NCBI RefSeq assembly: GCF_029945535.1 | Contig: NZ_JAQSCU010000018.1 | Span: 243,340-307,339 of the forward strand | Source: Methylotenera sp. | GTDB lineage: Bacteria; Pseudomonadota; Gammaproteobacteria; Burkholderiales; Methylophilaceae | Reading direction: 5' to 3' | Length of the DNA: 64,000 bases | Part shown: positions 17,673-27,337 of the stretch, in pieces | Numbering within the stretch: position 1 is the first letter of the stretch | Layout: every line of letters begins with the position of its first letter | The notes under the pieces: generated by a model | Database searches by the model: none | Told to the model about the DNA's origin: nothing | Seen by the model: only the letters and a program-made list of their open reading frames with translations | Program-made: the position numbers and the translations under genes

Positions 17673-18125
17673 ATGAAAATTATTGTAGACCTAAAAATTC
17701 TAGATGACCGCCTACATGAACAAATGCCCACCTACGCTACAGAAGGCTCTGCTGGTTTAGATTTACGCGCATGTATTGATGCGCCTATTACCTTGCAACC
17801 TGGCGACACCATGCTCATCCCTACGGGCATGGCGATTCATTTAGATAACATTTATCATGCCGCGCTAATTTTGCCTCGCTCAGGGCTTGGTCATAAACAC
17901 GGCATTGTTTTAGGCAACTTGGTTGGTTTGATAGACTCTGATTATCAAGGTCAGTTAATGGTGTCATGCTGGAATAGAGGCAATACAGCTTTTGAATTGA
18001 ACCCCATGGAGCGTATTGCTCAATTAGTCATCGTACCTGTTCTGCAAGCAGACTTTCATCTGGTAGATGATTTTGACGCTAGTGAACGTGGCGAAGGTGG
18101 ATTTGGTAGTACAGGTAAGCATTAA
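17673..18125 (+). CDS. dut: Deoxyuridine 5'-triphosphate nucleotidohydrolase
   Basis: Trimeric cytosolic dUTPase that hydrolyses dUTP to dUMP and pyrophosphate, keeping uracil out of DNA and supplying dTMP synthesis. All five family motifs are present: [26 protein letters not shown] with the catalytic Asp, RIAQLVI, and the C-terminal [10 protein letters not shown] arm. Starting at ATG 17673 gives 150 residues, the usual length; an upstream GTG would add 20 unrelated residues. A TATAAT at 17582-17587 could be its -10 box but lacks a good -35. Confidence 0.97.
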   Translation: MKIIVDLKILDDRLHEQMPTYATEGSAGLDLRACIDAPITLQPGDTMLIPTGMAIHLDNIYHAALILPRSGLGHKHGIVLGNLVGLIDSDYQGQLMVSCWNRGNTAFELNPMERIAQLVIVPVLQADFHLVDDFDASERGEGGFGSTGKH

Positions 18126-18221
18126 TTACCCGCATTGAGGACTGAATTCCAACATTAACCATAGCTAACGCTTAAATATCTGTTAAATCTTGAATATTAT
18201 TGATTTTTTCTGATATTTCTC

Positions 18222-18251
18222 TTGAGAATAAGTTGGCTTTCATACTATAAT
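18222..18251 (+). promoter_or_regulatory. Sigma70 promoter of rpmB-rpmG
   Basis: TTGAGA (18222-18227), an 18-base spacer and a perfect TATAAT (18246-18251), with transcription expected near 18258. This places the promoter inside the longer open frame of rpmB and supports the rpmB start at 18291. Confidence 0.85.
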
Positions 18252-18290
18252 TGCGGTCTTTCAAAAAAAGCAGAAGTTTGGAGATTAACC

Positions 18291-18527
18291 ATGGCACGTG
18301 TATGTATGGTAACTGGCAAAAAGCCAATGGTGGGTAACAATGTTTCTCACGCTAACAACAGAACAAAACGTCGTTTTTTACCTAATTTGCAAAACCGCAA
18401 ATTTTGGGTTGAGAGCGAAAATCGCTGGGTAAGCATGCGCATTACTAATAATGCGTTACGTACAATCGACAAAAACGGTATTGATGCCGTGCTTGCTGAT
18501 ATGCGTGCAGCTGGCCAGAAAATCTAA
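18291..18527 (+). CDS. rpmB: 50S ribosomal protein L28
   Basis: 78-residue ribosomal large-subunit protein, starting [20 protein letters not shown] and ending with the family pattern [17 protein letters not shown]. It has a single N-terminal Cys and no zinc quartet. ATG 18291 is preceded by GGAGA; 23 upstream in-frame codons overlap the promoter and are not coding. Transcribed with rpmG, 12 bases downstream. Confidence 0.98.
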   Translation: MARVCMVTGKKPMVGNNVSHANNRTKRRFLPNLQNRKFWVESENRWVSMRITNNALRTIDKNGIDAVLADMRAAGQKI

Positions 18528-18539
18528 GGATAGAATATC

Positions 18540-18695
18540 ATGCGCGAAAAAATCAAATTAGAGTCTAGTGCTGGTACAGGTCATTTTTATACCACTACTA
18601 AAAACAAACGTACTATGCCTGGCAAAATGGAAATCAAAAAATTTGATCCAGTAGTGCGCCAACACGTGATGTACAAAGAAACTAAACTTAAATAA
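18540..18695 (+). CDS. rpmG: 50S ribosomal protein L33
   Basis: 51-residue large-subunit protein reading [20 protein letters not shown], then [17 protein letters not shown] and the end YKETKLK. It has no cysteines, so this is the zinc-free (C-minus) form. An AAGGA element precedes the ATG. It is the second gene of the rpmBG pair and ends just before a strong terminator. Confidence 0.97.
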   Translation: MREKIKLESSAGTGHFYTTTKNKRTMPGKMEIKKFDPVVRQHVMYKETKLK

Positions 18696-18725
18696 TATTT
18701 GTATTTATATATTATTTAGTTTAAT

Positions 18726-18752
18726 AAAAAACCCGCTAATAGCGGGTTTTTT
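18726..18752. terminator. Bidirectional terminator between rpmG and the mscS-type gene
   Basis: AAAAAACCCGCT (18726-18737), a 3-base loop and AGCGGGTTTTTT (18741-18752). The A-tract on one side and T-tract on the other let it stop transcription from both strands, as suits convergent genes. Confidence 0.93.
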
Positions 18753-18787
18753 ATTATCTGAGACTTAATCTATTTAATGATTTGCAC

Positions 18788-20056
18788 CTAAGCGGACATT
18801 TCAGCCAACTTAGCGGCAGCATCCGTCTTAGCAAAGACAATGCCGTTAGCTTCAAAGGCTCGCCATATTGATAAGTAAAGCGAAGACTGTAGCGCACTTC
18901 CTCCTGACTCTGGGTTCATTACCCATACGGTCAGACTTAAATCAATGCCGTTCTCGGTAAATCCTTTTACTAGCACGTCTGGCGACGGTTTCATTAACAC
19001 TCGGTCCTGTTGCATCGCCTCATCATGCATCAATGCCACAGCGCGATCTAAGTTGCTCTTATAGCTAATACTCAAGTTAATTTGCACACGACCTTTATGC
19101 TCAATCAAAGAATGATTTATAACTGCAGTCGTTACTAGCGCTTCATTAGGGATAATCACATGTGTACCATCTTGCTTTGCTAGAATCATATAGCGGGAGC
19201 GCAAGTCGTTAATTACACCATAATGCTTATCGACTGTAATCACATCGCCAATTTGCATTGATTTATCGAGCAGAATGATAAAACCACTCACATAGTTACT
19301 GGCAATCCGTTGCAAACCTAAACCCAAGCCCACACCTAACGCACCACCAAAAACCGAAAGAAAGGTAATATCCAAACCTACTGCTGAAAGTGCGATTAAT
19401 AGGGCTATCGTTAATAAAAGCATCCGTAATAATTTTGTCATTACTACGCGTAGATTAACGCTCACATGCTCGGCGCGCATGACTTTATTTTCTATAAATC
19501 GGCTAATCCAAAGCGCGATGAAAATGGTGACGAGTATGGTAAGAACTGCCTGCAACACCAGAAGCAAATCAATTGAGTGCTTGCCTATCTTAAATTTAAT
19601 ATCTTCAAGCACCTGAAACATCTCAGGTAACAGTCCGCTCAGATGAAGCGCAAGCACTACCCATATTGAGGTAGATATCGTATTTTCTAAGGTTTTAAGC
19701 AGCCCGCCAGGTGCAACAATGTAGCGTATCGCATATACAGCTAACCTGATAATGGCCATGGCAAATAACAATGTACTGGTTAATTGCAGCAAACTAGTAT
19801 GTTGCCAATGCGACAATATTATCTTGCCGATCTGAACAAATATAAGTGTAGACAAAGGAAATAAAACACGATTTACACCGCCAATCCCCAACTTCCACTT
19901 TTCTGGTGCATTGTGCATTACGTAAGCACGTAATGCGCCATTAACGGTCCAAGCTATACTAGATGCAACAGCAATTATCGTAAGCTCCCACAGAGCAGCT
20001 GTGGTAGATAAATCCGCTAACAACTCTTTCCACAATAAATGTATTTCTGGGTTCAT
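18788..20056 (-). CDS. MscS-family mechanosensitive ion channel
   Basis: 422-residue inner-membrane protein. Several hydrophobic segments in the first 200 residues precede the pore helix and beta domain of MscS channels. The pore-lining region GGALGVGLGLGLQRIASNYVSG (about residues 235-256) has the Gly/Ala packing pattern, followed by DKSMQIGDVITV and IIPNEALVTTAVINHS. Such channels open on membrane tension to release solutes at hypo-osmotic shock. The extra N-terminal segments put it with the larger MscS homologues rather than E. coli MscS itself. It lies 66 bases after the CorA-like gene on the same strand. Confidence 0.92.
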   Translation of the reverse strand: MNPEIHLLWKELLADLSTTAALWELTIIAVASSIAWTVNGALRAYVMHNAPEKWKLGIGGVNRVLFPLSTLIFVQIGKIILSHWQHTSLLQLTSTLLFAMAIIRLAVYAIRYIVAPGGLLKTLENTISTSIWVVLALHLSGLLPEMFQVLEDIKFKIGKHSIDLLLVLQAVLTILVTIFIALWISRFIENKVMRAEHVSVNLRVVMTKLLRMLLLTIALLIALSAVGLDITFLSVFGGALGVGLGLGLQRIASNYVSGFIILLDKSMQIGDVITVDKHYGVINDLRSRYMILAKQDGTHVIIPNEALVTTAVINHSLIEHKGRVQINLSISYKSNLDRAVALMHDEAMQQDRVLMKPSPDVLVKGFTENGIDLSLTVWVMNPESGGSALQSSLYLSIWRAFEANGIVFAKTDAAAKLAEMSA

Positions 20057-20122
20057 TTCAAGAGTTTCAGATTTGATATAAATTTAATGGCAATGGAGAT
20101 ATTTAAAGCTGAAAATATCAAA

Positions 20123-21457
20123 CTAATGATTATCCATTCTGTGGCTTTTTATTCTACGGCTTTCTAAATGACGCAACCCTATGTAAGTCAATATACCTAT
20201 TCCTATCATCACAATAATGAATATGCTATATGCGATAGGCCAAGGAATAGCATGTGTCATCATTGAGAACTCAGACATTCCGCCAATACCAGCCAAGACA
20301 TTAATCGGCATAATCACAACGCTAATCACGGTTAAGCGCTTAAGGTCTTTATTCTGATTAACGTTCAAGAAACCCACAGTGGCATCCATTTGAAAGTTAA
20401 TCTTATTAAACAGAAACGTTGTATGTCCGTCTAGCGATTCAATATCACGTAAAATTTCCCGCACATCTTCATGTTGTGCAATTGAGAGAAATTTACGTCG
20501 CATTAAAAAAGACAAAGCGTTACGAGTATCAAGTACATTTCGGCGTATGCGGCCATTCAGATCTTCCTCAACAGAAATATCAGTAAGGATTTTAGCTGCC
20601 TGCTCATTAGTCATGTGCGATCTAAATACTTGTCGACCAACTTCTTCCAGACGCACATACTCATCCTCTAAGGCATTTGCTGAGTACTCAACATCGGCAG
20701 CATAAAGATCCAGTAATACATCTTTGGCTTCAGAAACATAACCCGCCTGAGCACGCGCTCTCAATCGCTGTAAGCGAAATACAGGAAGCTCCTCACTCCG
20801 CACTGAAAAGAGCGTACCTTTATTAAGGATGAATGCAACCGCAACATTTCGCGACTCATTTTCACGCTCCAGCAAGAACGCAGAATGCAAATGAACCTCT
20901 CCGTTCTCCTCTTCATAAAAGCGTGCACTGGTTTCCAAATCCGTTAACTCTTTAGGGTTAGGCAGATTAACGCCAAAGATTTCCTTGGCCCATGCTAACT
21001 GCTCATCTTCAGGCGTCACAAGGTCAACCCATATAGGCTTGGCCTGCACCAAGTCTTCCCTGTTATAAATTGGAATCTGTCTCAACTTTCCTTCGTGCAA
21101 ATCAAACACACGGATCACCATGCTCTGATTGGTAGGCTTAGGCTCAGAGACTAATTCCACGCGAACAGAATCCGAGACAACCAACAAAATTTCCTCTTTA
21201 CGCTCCTCACCTACAAGCGGCCAAATGACCTTACAATCATCGGTAGATAATGACTCCAGTATGCTTGCTATTGCTTGGGTTTCGAGTTTTTCTAAAAGTC
21301 GACGCAGCTCTGATAGGTTGTTTTGGTGCACCATGCCCTCAACTAGGTCATGACGTTGCATGTCTTGGCGATGCACTAAGTCTTCAACAAGTTTATGTCT
21401 CTCTATCATGCTTTTGACTTTAGCACGTGATTCTTGAATGCTTTCGAATTCACTCAT
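20123..21457 (-). CDS. CorA-like divalent-cation transporter with MgtE-N-like N-terminus and GMS motif
   Basis: 444 residues. The N-terminus has a doubled segment (HKLVEDLVHRQ then HDLVEGMVHQN) and a region like the MgtE intracellular N domain (about residues 50-110). A CorA cytoplasmic domain and two C-terminal membrane helices follow. At the end of the first helix the signature GMN of CorA is replaced: AGIGGMSEFSMMT. This layout is known from betaproteobacterial CorA-like proteins. It probably moves Mg2+ or another divalent cation, but the altered motif leaves ion and direction open. ATG 21457 has AAGG at good spacing; the ATG at 21523 would add 22 unrelated residues. Confidence 0.88.
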   Translation of the reverse strand: MSEFESIQESRAKVKSMIERHKLVEDLVHRQDMQRHDLVEGMVHQNNLSELRRLLEKLETQAIASILESLSTDDCKVIWPLVGEERKEEILLVVSDSVRVELVSEPKPTNQSMVIRVFDLHEGKLRQIPIYNREDLVQAKPIWVDLVTPEDEQLAWAKEIFGVNLPNPKELTDLETSARFYEEENGEVHLHSAFLLERENESRNVAVAFILNKGTLFSVRSEELPVFRLQRLRARAQAGYVSEAKDVLLDLYAADVEYSANALEDEYVRLEEVGRQVFRSHMTNEQAAKILTDISVEEDLNGRIRRNVLDTRNALSFLMRRKFLSIAQHEDVREILRDIESLDGHTTFLFNKINFQMDATVGFLNVNQNKDLKRLTVISVVIMPINVLAGIGGMSEFSMMTHAIPWPIAYSIFIIVMIGIGILTYIGLRHLESRRIKSHRMDNH

Positions 21458-21671
21458 TTGAGTTGCCTTTAATTCATATCGATTACTAATAATTAACCCC
21501 AATTCTAACACGCAGCAATTCAATTAGCCGCAAATACAAATAATGCACCAACAATAAGCTGCACAAATACTTTACATACTGATGCTGAATTATTCACTAC
21601 AAAATCAGTAGAAATCTAATCAATGATAATATTTACCATTAAACTTTCTATAGTTAAATGGAATTGCATTA

Positions 21672-21929
21672 ATGATTATAAAACTTATTCTTTACTCAAC
21701 TTCGCACTGTCATTTATGTGAGCAGGCAGAGGCTTTGCTATTAGAAGTAGCTCTTGAACAAGAGCTCCATTGGGAATCTATTGAAATAACGGATCATGCA
21801 ATCCTTTACGAGCTGTATGAAATCAAAATCCCAGTATTAAAAAGACTAGATACTGATATTGAAATTTGCTGGCCATTTAATGAAGATGACATTAAGTTAC
21901 TACTGAGAGATACTGAAATTAAGTTCTAA
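21672..21929 (+). CDS. Glutaredoxin-like thiol protein
   Basis: 85-residue cytosolic protein of the glutaredoxin-like group (Glrx-like/DUF836). It starts IIKLILYSTSHCHLCEQAEALL, with the redox pair CHLC at about residues 13-16 in the usual strand-loop-helix position, and has the cis-Pro in KIPVLKR. A thiol-disulphide exchange role follows from the family; the partner is unknown. Single gene, converging with the alpha operon on a shared terminator. Confidence 0.85.
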   Translation: MIIKLILYSTSHCHLCEQAEALLLEVALEQELHWESIEITDHAILYELYEIKIPVLKRLDTDIEICWPFNEDDIKLLLRDTEIKF

Positions 21930-21953
21930 ATGAATAGCTATATCCACATAAGC

Positions 21954-21979
21954 AAAAAGCCAGCTGAAGCTGGCTTTTT
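21954..21979. terminator. Bidirectional terminator between the glutaredoxin-like gene and rplQ
   Basis: AAAAAGCCAGCT (21954-21965) and AGCTGGCTTTTT (21968-21979) form a 12-bp stem with A- and T-tracts at its ends. It can end both the plus-strand gene and the 32-kb minus-strand ribosomal block. Confidence 0.95.
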
Positions 21980-22005
21980 TACTGGAAAATCAATAACGAC
22001 AGAAA

Positions 22006-22395
22006 TTAATCTGCAACTACTACATCTGCACCTGTATCAGGGCGATCAACTAACTCAACTAAAGCCATTGGTGCGTTGTCGCCGTTACGGAAACCACATT
22101 TAAGTACACGTAAGTAACCGCCATTACGTGTAAGGTAACGTGGACCTAATTCACCGAATAATTTACCAACAATATCACGATCACGTAAGCGACTGAACGC
22201 TAAACGACGATTGGCTAAAGTAGGTGTTTTACCTAATGTGATTAAAGGTTCTGCAAATTTACGCAACTCTTTTGCTTTTGGCAAAGTAGTTTTAATCACT
22301 TCATGACGTAGCAATGATGCTGTCATATTGCGGAACATAGCCGCACGATGGCTGCTAGTACGATTTAATTTACGATTGCTATTACCGTGACGCAT
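22006..22395 (-). CDS. rplQ: 50S ribosomal protein L17
   Basis: 129 residues, starting [20 protein letters not shown], with the internal [20 protein letters not shown] stretch of L17. The last residues ([10 protein letters not shown]) form the short acidic tail seen in proteobacterial members. Last gene of the alpha operon, 36 bases after rpoA. Confidence 0.98.
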   Translation of the reverse strand: MRHGNSNRKLNRTSSHRAAMFRNMTASLLRHEVIKTTLPKAKELRKFAEPLITLGKTPTLANRRLAFSRLRDRDIVGKLFGELGPRYLTRNGGYLRVLKCGFRNGDNAPMALVELVDRPDTGADVVVAD

Positions 22396-22430
22396 AGTAA
22401 TTCCTTAAGTTTCTTTATTTATGCTGGCAA

Positions 22431-23417
22431 TTAAGCTTTTTCAAGCCCAACTGGTGGCCAGTTTTCTAGTTTCATGCCTAATGTTAGGCCGCGAGTTGCG
22501 AGTACATCTTTAATCTCATTCAATGATTTACGACCTAAGTTAGGCGCTTTTAACAGCTCATTCTCAGTACGTTGAATCAAATCACCGATATAGAATATGT
22601 TTTCAGCTTTTAAGCAGTTTGCTGAACGAACAGTTAACTCTAAATCATCTACTGGACGCAATAAAATTGGATCAACCTGTGGTGCAGATTTCACTTCAAC
22701 TTCACTTGGTGCGCCTTCTAAATCAGCAAATACTGATAACTGACCCATTAAGATACGCGCAGCATCACGAATAGCTTGTTCTGGTTCAATTACGCCGTTA
22801 GTTTCAACATCCATTACCAACTTATCTAAGTCAGTACGCTGCTCAACACGTGCGCTTTCAACTTGATAGCTCACTTTATTGATTGGGCTGAATGAAGCGT
22901 CAACCATGATAAAACCTAACACACGGTCTTCTTCATTTGCTTTTTGGCGTGCTGGAACTGGTTGATAACCACGACCCATTGCAACTTTAACTTCTAAATT
23001 CAGCTTGCCACCTTTTGTAAGGTGAGCAATCACGTGATCAGGATTAACGATTTCAGCATCATGACCTGTTTCAAAATCACCGGCTGTAACAACACCTTCA
23101 ACAGACTTATTTAACACTAAAATTGTTTCTGATTTAGTATTTAATTTTAATGCTACGCCTTTAAGATTTAGTAAGATATCTACTACATCTTCTTGAACGC
23201 CATCTAAAGTTGAATACTCATGTACAACGCCATCGATTTTAACTTCAGTAATAGCGAAGCCAGGAATTGAAGACAATAAAACACGACGTAAAGCATTACC
23301 TAAAGTGTAGCCAAAACCACGTTCCATCGGCTCCAGCGTTACACGTGCACGCAATGGAGACAATACCTCTACATCAACTACACGTGGTTTTAAGTATTCG
23401 GTAGGACTGTTTTGCAT
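22431..23417 (-). CDS. rpoA: DNA-directed RNA polymerase subunit alpha
   Basis: 328 residues, normal for proteobacteria. The N-terminal assembly domain has [23 protein letters not shown]. The C-terminal domain carries the DNA- and activator-contact surface [11 protein letters not shown] (the Arg265/Asn268 region of E. coli numbering) and [16 protein letters not shown]. It binds beta and beta-prime, both encoded in the same block. A perfect 11-bp hairpin lies in the 115-base gap between rpsD and rpoA. Confidence 0.98.
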   Translation of the reverse strand: MQNSPTEYLKPRVVDVEVLSPLRARVTLEPMERGFGYTLGNALRRVLLSSIPGFAITEVKIDGVVHEYSTLDGVQEDVVDILLNLKGVALKLNTKSETILVLNKSVEGVVTAGDFETGHDAEIVNPDHVIAHLTKGGKLNLEVKVAMGRGYQPVPARQKANEEDRVLGFIMVDASFSPINKVSYQVESARVEQRTDLDKLVMDVETNGVIEPEQAIRDAARILMGQLSVFADLEGAPSEVEVKSAPQVDPILLRPVDDLELTVRSANCLKAENIFYIGDLIQRTENELLKAPNLGRKSLNEIKDVLATRGLTLGMKLENWPPVGLEKA

Positions 23418-23486
23418 AGTTATACCTTTTAATTTTTGTATTAATCTCTATTAACTATTAACTGATAGTTCGTAGAGTAAATATTG

Positions 23487-23510
23487 AGGTGAGCCGTAAA
23501 CGGCTCACCT
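23487..23510 (-). other. Intercistronic hairpin between rpsD and rpoA
   Basis: AGGTGAGCCGT (23487-23497) pairs perfectly with ACGGCTCACCT (23500-23510). No T-run follows on the minus strand, so a processing or stability element is more likely than a terminator. Confidence 0.6.
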
Positions 23511-23532
23511 AACATAACAATTTAAATCTTAA

Positions 23533-24162
23533 TTATTTTGAGTAAAGCTCAACTACCAATGACTCATTGATTGTTGGTGGTAACTCATCACGTTGTGGCT
23601 TAGCCTTAAATGTACCTTTAAGCGCTTTAACATCAACTTCAATCCATGCTGGGAAGCCACGTTGCTCAGCTGCTTCTAAAGCACCTTTGATGCGCAACTG
23701 TGTTTTAGATGATTCAGCAACACTCACTACATCACCAGCTTTAACTTGGTATGAAGGAATATTCACGCGACGACCATTTACTAAAATACTGTTGTGACGA
23801 ACAATTTGGCGCGCTTCAGTGCGTGAGCCACCAAGACCCATACGGTAAGTAACGTTATCTAAACGGCACTCTAAAAGTTGTAACAAGTTTTCACCTGTAA
23901 TACCTTTTTGGCGATCAGCTTCAGCGTAGTAGCTACGGAATTGAGCTTCAAGAACGCCGTAGATACGACGTACTTTTTGTTTCTCACGCAATTGAACACC
24001 GTAGTCTGATAGACGTTGGTTGCGACGTTGACCGTGCTGACCTGGTGGGAAGTTACGTTTTTCGATTGCACATTTGTCTGTAAAGCACTTTTCAGCTTTT
24101 AAAAAAAGCTTTTCGCCTTCACGACGACATTGACGGCACTTAGGGTCTAAATTTCTAGCCAA
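23533..24162 (-). CDS. rpsD: 30S ribosomal protein S4
   Basis: 209-residue small-subunit protein that starts 16S rRNA folding and, in E. coli, represses the alpha operon. The N-terminus has cysteines at 9, 12, 26 and 31 ([10 protein letters not shown], then [12 protein letters not shown]), the zinc-binding form that E. coli lacks. The S4 RNA-binding domain follows with [13 protein letters not shown] and [20 protein letters not shown]. Confidence 0.98.
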   Translation of the reverse strand: MARNLDPKCRQCRREGEKLFLKAEKCFTDKCAIEKRNFPPGQHGQRRNQRLSDYGVQLREKQKVRRIYGVLEAQFRSYYAEADRQKGITGENLLQLLECRLDNVTYRMGLGGSRTEARQIVRHNSILVNGRRVNIPSYQVKAGDVVSVAESSKTQLRIKGALEAAEQRGFPAWIEVDVKALKGTFKAKPQRDELPPTINESLVVELYSK

Positions 24163-24205
24163 GGGATTCTCCTGTTATCTCTACTAAAGTGAGCTTAAGC
24201 TCAAC

Positions 24206-24595
24206 TTAAATGCGGCGTTTTTTAGGTGGACGGCAGCCGTTGTGTGGTACTGGCGTCACATCAGTAATGCTGGTGATTTTAAAACCAGCTGCATTAAGTG
24301 CGCGCACTGCAGATTCACGACCTGGGCCTGGGCCTTTAATACGCACTTCTAAATTCTTAACACCATTTTCTTGTGCTGATTTACCAGCAACCTCCGCAGC
24401 GACCTGCGCAGCAAAAGGCGTACTCTTACGTGAGCCTTTAAAACCTTGGCCACCAGAAGTTGCCCATGACAGCGCATTACCTTGACGGTCTGTAATGGTG
24501 ATGATGGTATTGTTAAAAGAAGCATGCACGTGGGCGATACCCTCTGCAATGTTCTTTTTAACTTTTTTTCTTACGCGTACATTAGCTTTTGCCAT
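24206..24595 (-). CDS. rpsK: 30S ribosomal protein S11
   Basis: 129 residues with [37 protein letters not shown] and the closing [13 protein letters not shown]. The Asn in that tail is the residue turned to isoaspartate in E. coli S11. It lies between rpsM and rpsD in the alpha operon. Normal length. Confidence 0.98.
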   Translation of the reverse strand: MAKANVRVRKKVKKNIAEGIAHVHASFNNTIITITDRQGNALSWATSGGQGFKGSRKSTPFAAQVAAEVAGKSAQENGVKNLEVRIKGPGPGRESAVRALNAAGFKITSITDVTPVPHNGCRPPKKRRI

Positions 24596-24663
24596 GTTGC
24601 ACTATCCTTACCAATAAATCTTACTAAAATTTGTAAACCTAAAATTTTGAGCTAATTAACAGC

Positions 24664-25026
24664 TTATTTAGCTTGTTTAATCGCTTTAACTGGACCTTTA
24701 CGTGTACGCGCATTTGTTTTTGTACGTTGACCACGAACTGGCAAACCACGGCGATGACGAATACCGCGATAGCAACCTAAGTCCATCAAGCGTTTGATGT
24801 TCATAGATACTTCACGACGTAAATCACCTTCAACTTTTTCTTTAGCAACTTCATCACGCAACTTATCTACATCTGCGTCATTTAAGTCTTTCATTTTTGT
24901 TGTTGCTAAAACGCCAGCTGCAGCACAGATTTTTTGTGCTGTAACACGTCCAATACCAAAAATTGCAGTTAATGCAATGTCAGCATGTTTGTTATTTGGG
25001 ATGTTTACCCCTGCAATACGCGCCAT
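24664..25026 (-). CDS. rpsM: 30S ribosomal protein S13
   Basis: 120 residues starting [20 protein letters not shown], with the [11 protein letters not shown] helix-two-turn-helix and the [22 protein letters not shown] segment near the end. It sits at the subunit interface by the P-site tRNA. First gene of the alpha operon, behind a near-consensus promoter. Confidence 0.98.
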   Translation of the reverse strand: MARIAGVNIPNNKHADIALTAIFGIGRVTAQKICAAAGVLATTKMKDLNDADVDKLRDEVAKEKVEGDLRREVSMNIKRLMDLGCYRGIRHRRGLPVRGQRTKTNARTRKGPVKAIKQAK

Positions 25027-25081
25027 ACTTTACTCCAAATTTAGGTTTACCTAAAAATCTATTGCTTTAAAAAAGCCGATG

Positions 25082-25110
25082 ATTTTAACAGTAAAACCAA
25101 TTTATATCAA
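25082..25110 (-). promoter_or_regulatory. Sigma70 promoter of the alpha operon
   Basis: On the minus strand: TTGATA (25110-25105), exactly 17 bases, then TAAAAT (25087-25082), preceded by TGT so that it is also an extended -10. Transcription should start near 25075, about 50 bases before rpsM. It lies in the 171-base gap between rpmJ and rpsM. Confidence 0.85.
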
Positions 25111-25149
25111 TTAGCTTATCTTCTGATCAATTAAAATATTGACCAACTT

Positions 25150-25180
25150 AATTAGTGGCTATATTAAACAACCACTAATT
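25150..25180 (-). other. Inverted repeat behind rpmJ
   Basis: AATTAGTGG (25150-25158) and CCACTAATT (25172-25180) pair across a 13-base loop between the end of rpmJ and the alpha-operon promoter. AT-rich, no T-run. It marks the 3' end of the spc operon. Confidence 0.45.
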
Positions 25181-25197
25181 GGATTAATAAAACTCTA

Positions 25198-25311
25198 TTA
25201 ACCTTGACGTTGTTTGTGACGTGGATCTGTACAAATGATACGTACAACGCCACGACGGCGAACAACTTTACAATTACGGCATAATGCTTTTACAGATGCA
25301 CGAACTCTCAT
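25198..25311 (-). CDS. rpmJ: 50S ribosomal protein L36
   Basis: 37 residues: [20 protein letters not shown], then [17 protein letters not shown]. Cys11, Cys14, Cys27 and His32 give the zinc-binding (C-plus) form. It follows secY directly; infA, which often lies between them in betaproteobacteria, is not here. Last gene of the spc operon. Confidence 0.97.
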   Translation of the reverse strand: MRVRASVKALCRNCKVVRRRGVVRIICTDPRHKQRQG

Positions 25312-25361
25312 TTATAACTCCATCACTTCTTAAACTACAGGTTCTAAATTATTACTATTAA

Positions 25362-26687
25362 CTACTTTTGGGTATTGCCTTTAAAGTTAGCTTTTTTAAG
25401 CAGACCTTCATATTGATTCGACATTAAATGTGACTGAACTTGCGTCATAAAATCCATCGTAACAACAACAATAATTAACAATGATGTACCGCCAAAATAA
25501 AACGGCGTATTAAATTTCAATCTTAAAAACTCTGGCAACAAACAAACTAAAGTAATGTATATAGCGCCGATTAATGTTAAACGACCCATAATTCTGTCGA
25601 TGTATTTTGCAGTTTGGTCGCCAGGACGAATTCCAGGAACAAATGCACCACTTTTCTTTAAGTTATCAGCGGTGTCTTTTGGGTTAAACTGCAATGCAGT
25701 GTAAAAGAAACAAAAGAACACAATAGCTACAGTAAAGAATAAAATGTAAATCGGCTGCCCTGGTGACAAAGCATTAGAAATATCTTTTAACCAATACATA
25801 CTTTCTTTACCGCTAAACCAGTTTGCCAACGTTGCTGGGAACAAAATAATACTAGAAGCAAAAATTGGAGGAATCACACCCGCCATATTCAACTTCAACG
25901 GTAAATGCGTAGTTTGCCCACCGTATACTTTATTTCCAACCTGACGCTTAGCATAATTCACTGTGATCTTACGCTGGCCACGCTCTACAAATACCACTAA
26001 TGCAGTCACCAAAACTATAGTCACTAGCAAAAAGAATAGAATTAAAGGTCCTGCGGCGCCAAACCCACCTGAATTAGCCATCTCTACAGAAGACCCAATA
26101 GCTTTTGGCAAACCTGCAACAATACCTGCGAAAATAATAATCGAAATACCATTACCAATTCCACGTTCAGTTATTTGCTCACCTAACCACATGATAAACA
26201 TCGTACCGCTAACTAAGGTAATCACTGCAGTTAGCCTGAACGCCAAACCAGGGTCTAAAACCAATCCTGGCTGACCTTCAAGTGCGATCGCAATACCTAA
26301 GGCCTGAAACGCTGCAAGAACCACCGTGCCGTAGCGAGTCCACTTGGTAATTGTTCTACGTCCAGCTTCACCTTCTTTTTTCAACTGTTCTAACTTTGGT
26401 GAAACTGCTGACATCAACTGCATAATAATAGATGCAGAAATGTACGGCATAATACCTAAAGCAAACACTGTGAATCTTGATAGTGCGCCTCCAGAGAACA
26501 TGTTAAACATGCCTAGGATGCCGCCACTTTGTGATTCAAAAAGCTTAGCTAAAACTACAGGATCAATACCCGGAACAGGAACATGAGCCCCTAAACGGTA
26601 TACGATTAATGCACCAAGTACAAAAAGTAGGCGACTTTTAAGTTCGCCCATTTTTGACGCTGTTTTTAATAAACTATCTTGTGCCAA
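25362..26687 (-). CDS. secY: Protein translocase subunit SecY
   Basis: 441 residues with ten membrane segments, forming the protein-conducting channel with SecE and SecG. Recognisable parts are the start [46 protein letters not shown]-like [20 protein letters not shown], and the cytoplasmic loop with [17 protein letters not shown]. The last large loop has [16 protein letters not shown]. Located after rplO in the spc operon, as in most bacteria; secE lies 26 kb away in the same block. Confidence 0.98.
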   Translation of the reverse strand: MAQDSLLKTASKMGELKSRLLFVLGALIVYRLGAHVPVPGIDPVVLAKLFESQSGGILGMFNMFSGGALSRFTVFALGIMPYISASIIMQLMSAVSPKLEQLKKEGEAGRRTITKWTRYGTVVLAAFQALGIAIALEGQPGLVLDPGLAFRLTAVITLVSGTMFIMWLGEQITERGIGNGISIIIFAGIVAGLPKAIGSSVEMANSGGFGAAGPLILFFLLVTIVLVTALVVFVERGQRKITVNYAKRQVGNKVYGGQTTHLPLKLNMAGVIPPIFASSIILFPATLANWFSGKESMYWLKDISNALSPGQPIYILFFTVAIVFFCFFYTALQFNPKDTADNLKKSGAFVPGIRPGDQTAKYIDRIMGRLTLIGAIYITLVCLLPEFLRLKFNTPFYFGGTSLLIIVVVTMDFMTQVQSHLMSNQYEGLLKKANFKGNTQK

Positions 26688-26697
26688 AACAATACTC

Positions 26698-27138
26698 TTA
26701 TGCTGCTTCTAAAATTTTACCGCCAGCTGCTTCAACTGCGGCGCGGGCGCCTTTAGTCAACAATAAGCCTTGGATATTATATTTTGCAGTTACATCACCA
26801 GATAAAAATAACTTAGCATTTCTAACTGTTCCAGAAACGATATTAGCAGCTTTTAAAGCCAGTAAATCAATCACTTCATTTGGAACCAATGCTAATTCAC
26901 TAGTACGCACATGTGCAGTTTTAGCTTTTGTCATTGATTTGAAACCGCGTTTTGGTAGACGACGTTGAATTGGCATTTGACCGCCTTCAAAACCGACCTT
27001 ATGAAAACCACCAGTACGTGATTTCTGACCTTTATGTCCACGACCAGCTGTTTTACCAAAACCAGAACCGATACCACGACCAACGCGACGACGTTCTTTC
27101 TTTGCGCCTTCAGCAGGCTTAATTGTATTTAATTGCAT
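26698..27138 (-). CDS. rplO: 50S ribosomal protein L15
   Basis: 146 residues, with the very basic glycine-rich start ([27 protein letters not shown]) cut here to its pattern [19 protein letters not shown], and [18 protein letters not shown]. Start overlaps the rpmD stop (TAATG). Confidence 0.98.
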   Translation of the reverse strand: MQLNTIKPAEGAKKERRRVGRGIGSGFGKTAGRGHKGQKSRTGGFHKVGFEGGQMPIQRRLPKRGFKSMTKAKTAHVRTSELALVPNEVIDLLALKAANIVSGTVRNAKLFLSGDVTAKYNIQGLLLTKGARAAVEAAGGKILEAA

Positions 27139-27335
27139 TATCCTTCTACCTTTAAGAGATAGCCCACGGTATTGATCATACCGCGGATTGCTGGAGTGTC
27201 TTGTAACTCAACTGTATGGTGCATACGACGTAAACCTAAACCAGTAATGGTAGCTTTATGTGACTGAATACGACCAATTGTACTTTTAACCAACGTCACC
27301 TTGATAGGTGTCGTAACTTTTTGTGTTTTAGCCAT
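27138..27335 (-). CDS. rpmD: 50S ribosomal protein L30
   Basis: 65 residues with the short L30 fold: [38 protein letters not shown] and the end [14 protein letters not shown]. Its stop shares a base with the rplO start, pointing to coupled translation. Confidence 0.97.
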   Translation of the reverse strand: MAKTQKVTTPIKVTLVKSTIGRIQSHKATITGLGLRRMHHTVELQDTPAIRGMINTVGYLLKVEG

Positions 27336-27337
27336 GA

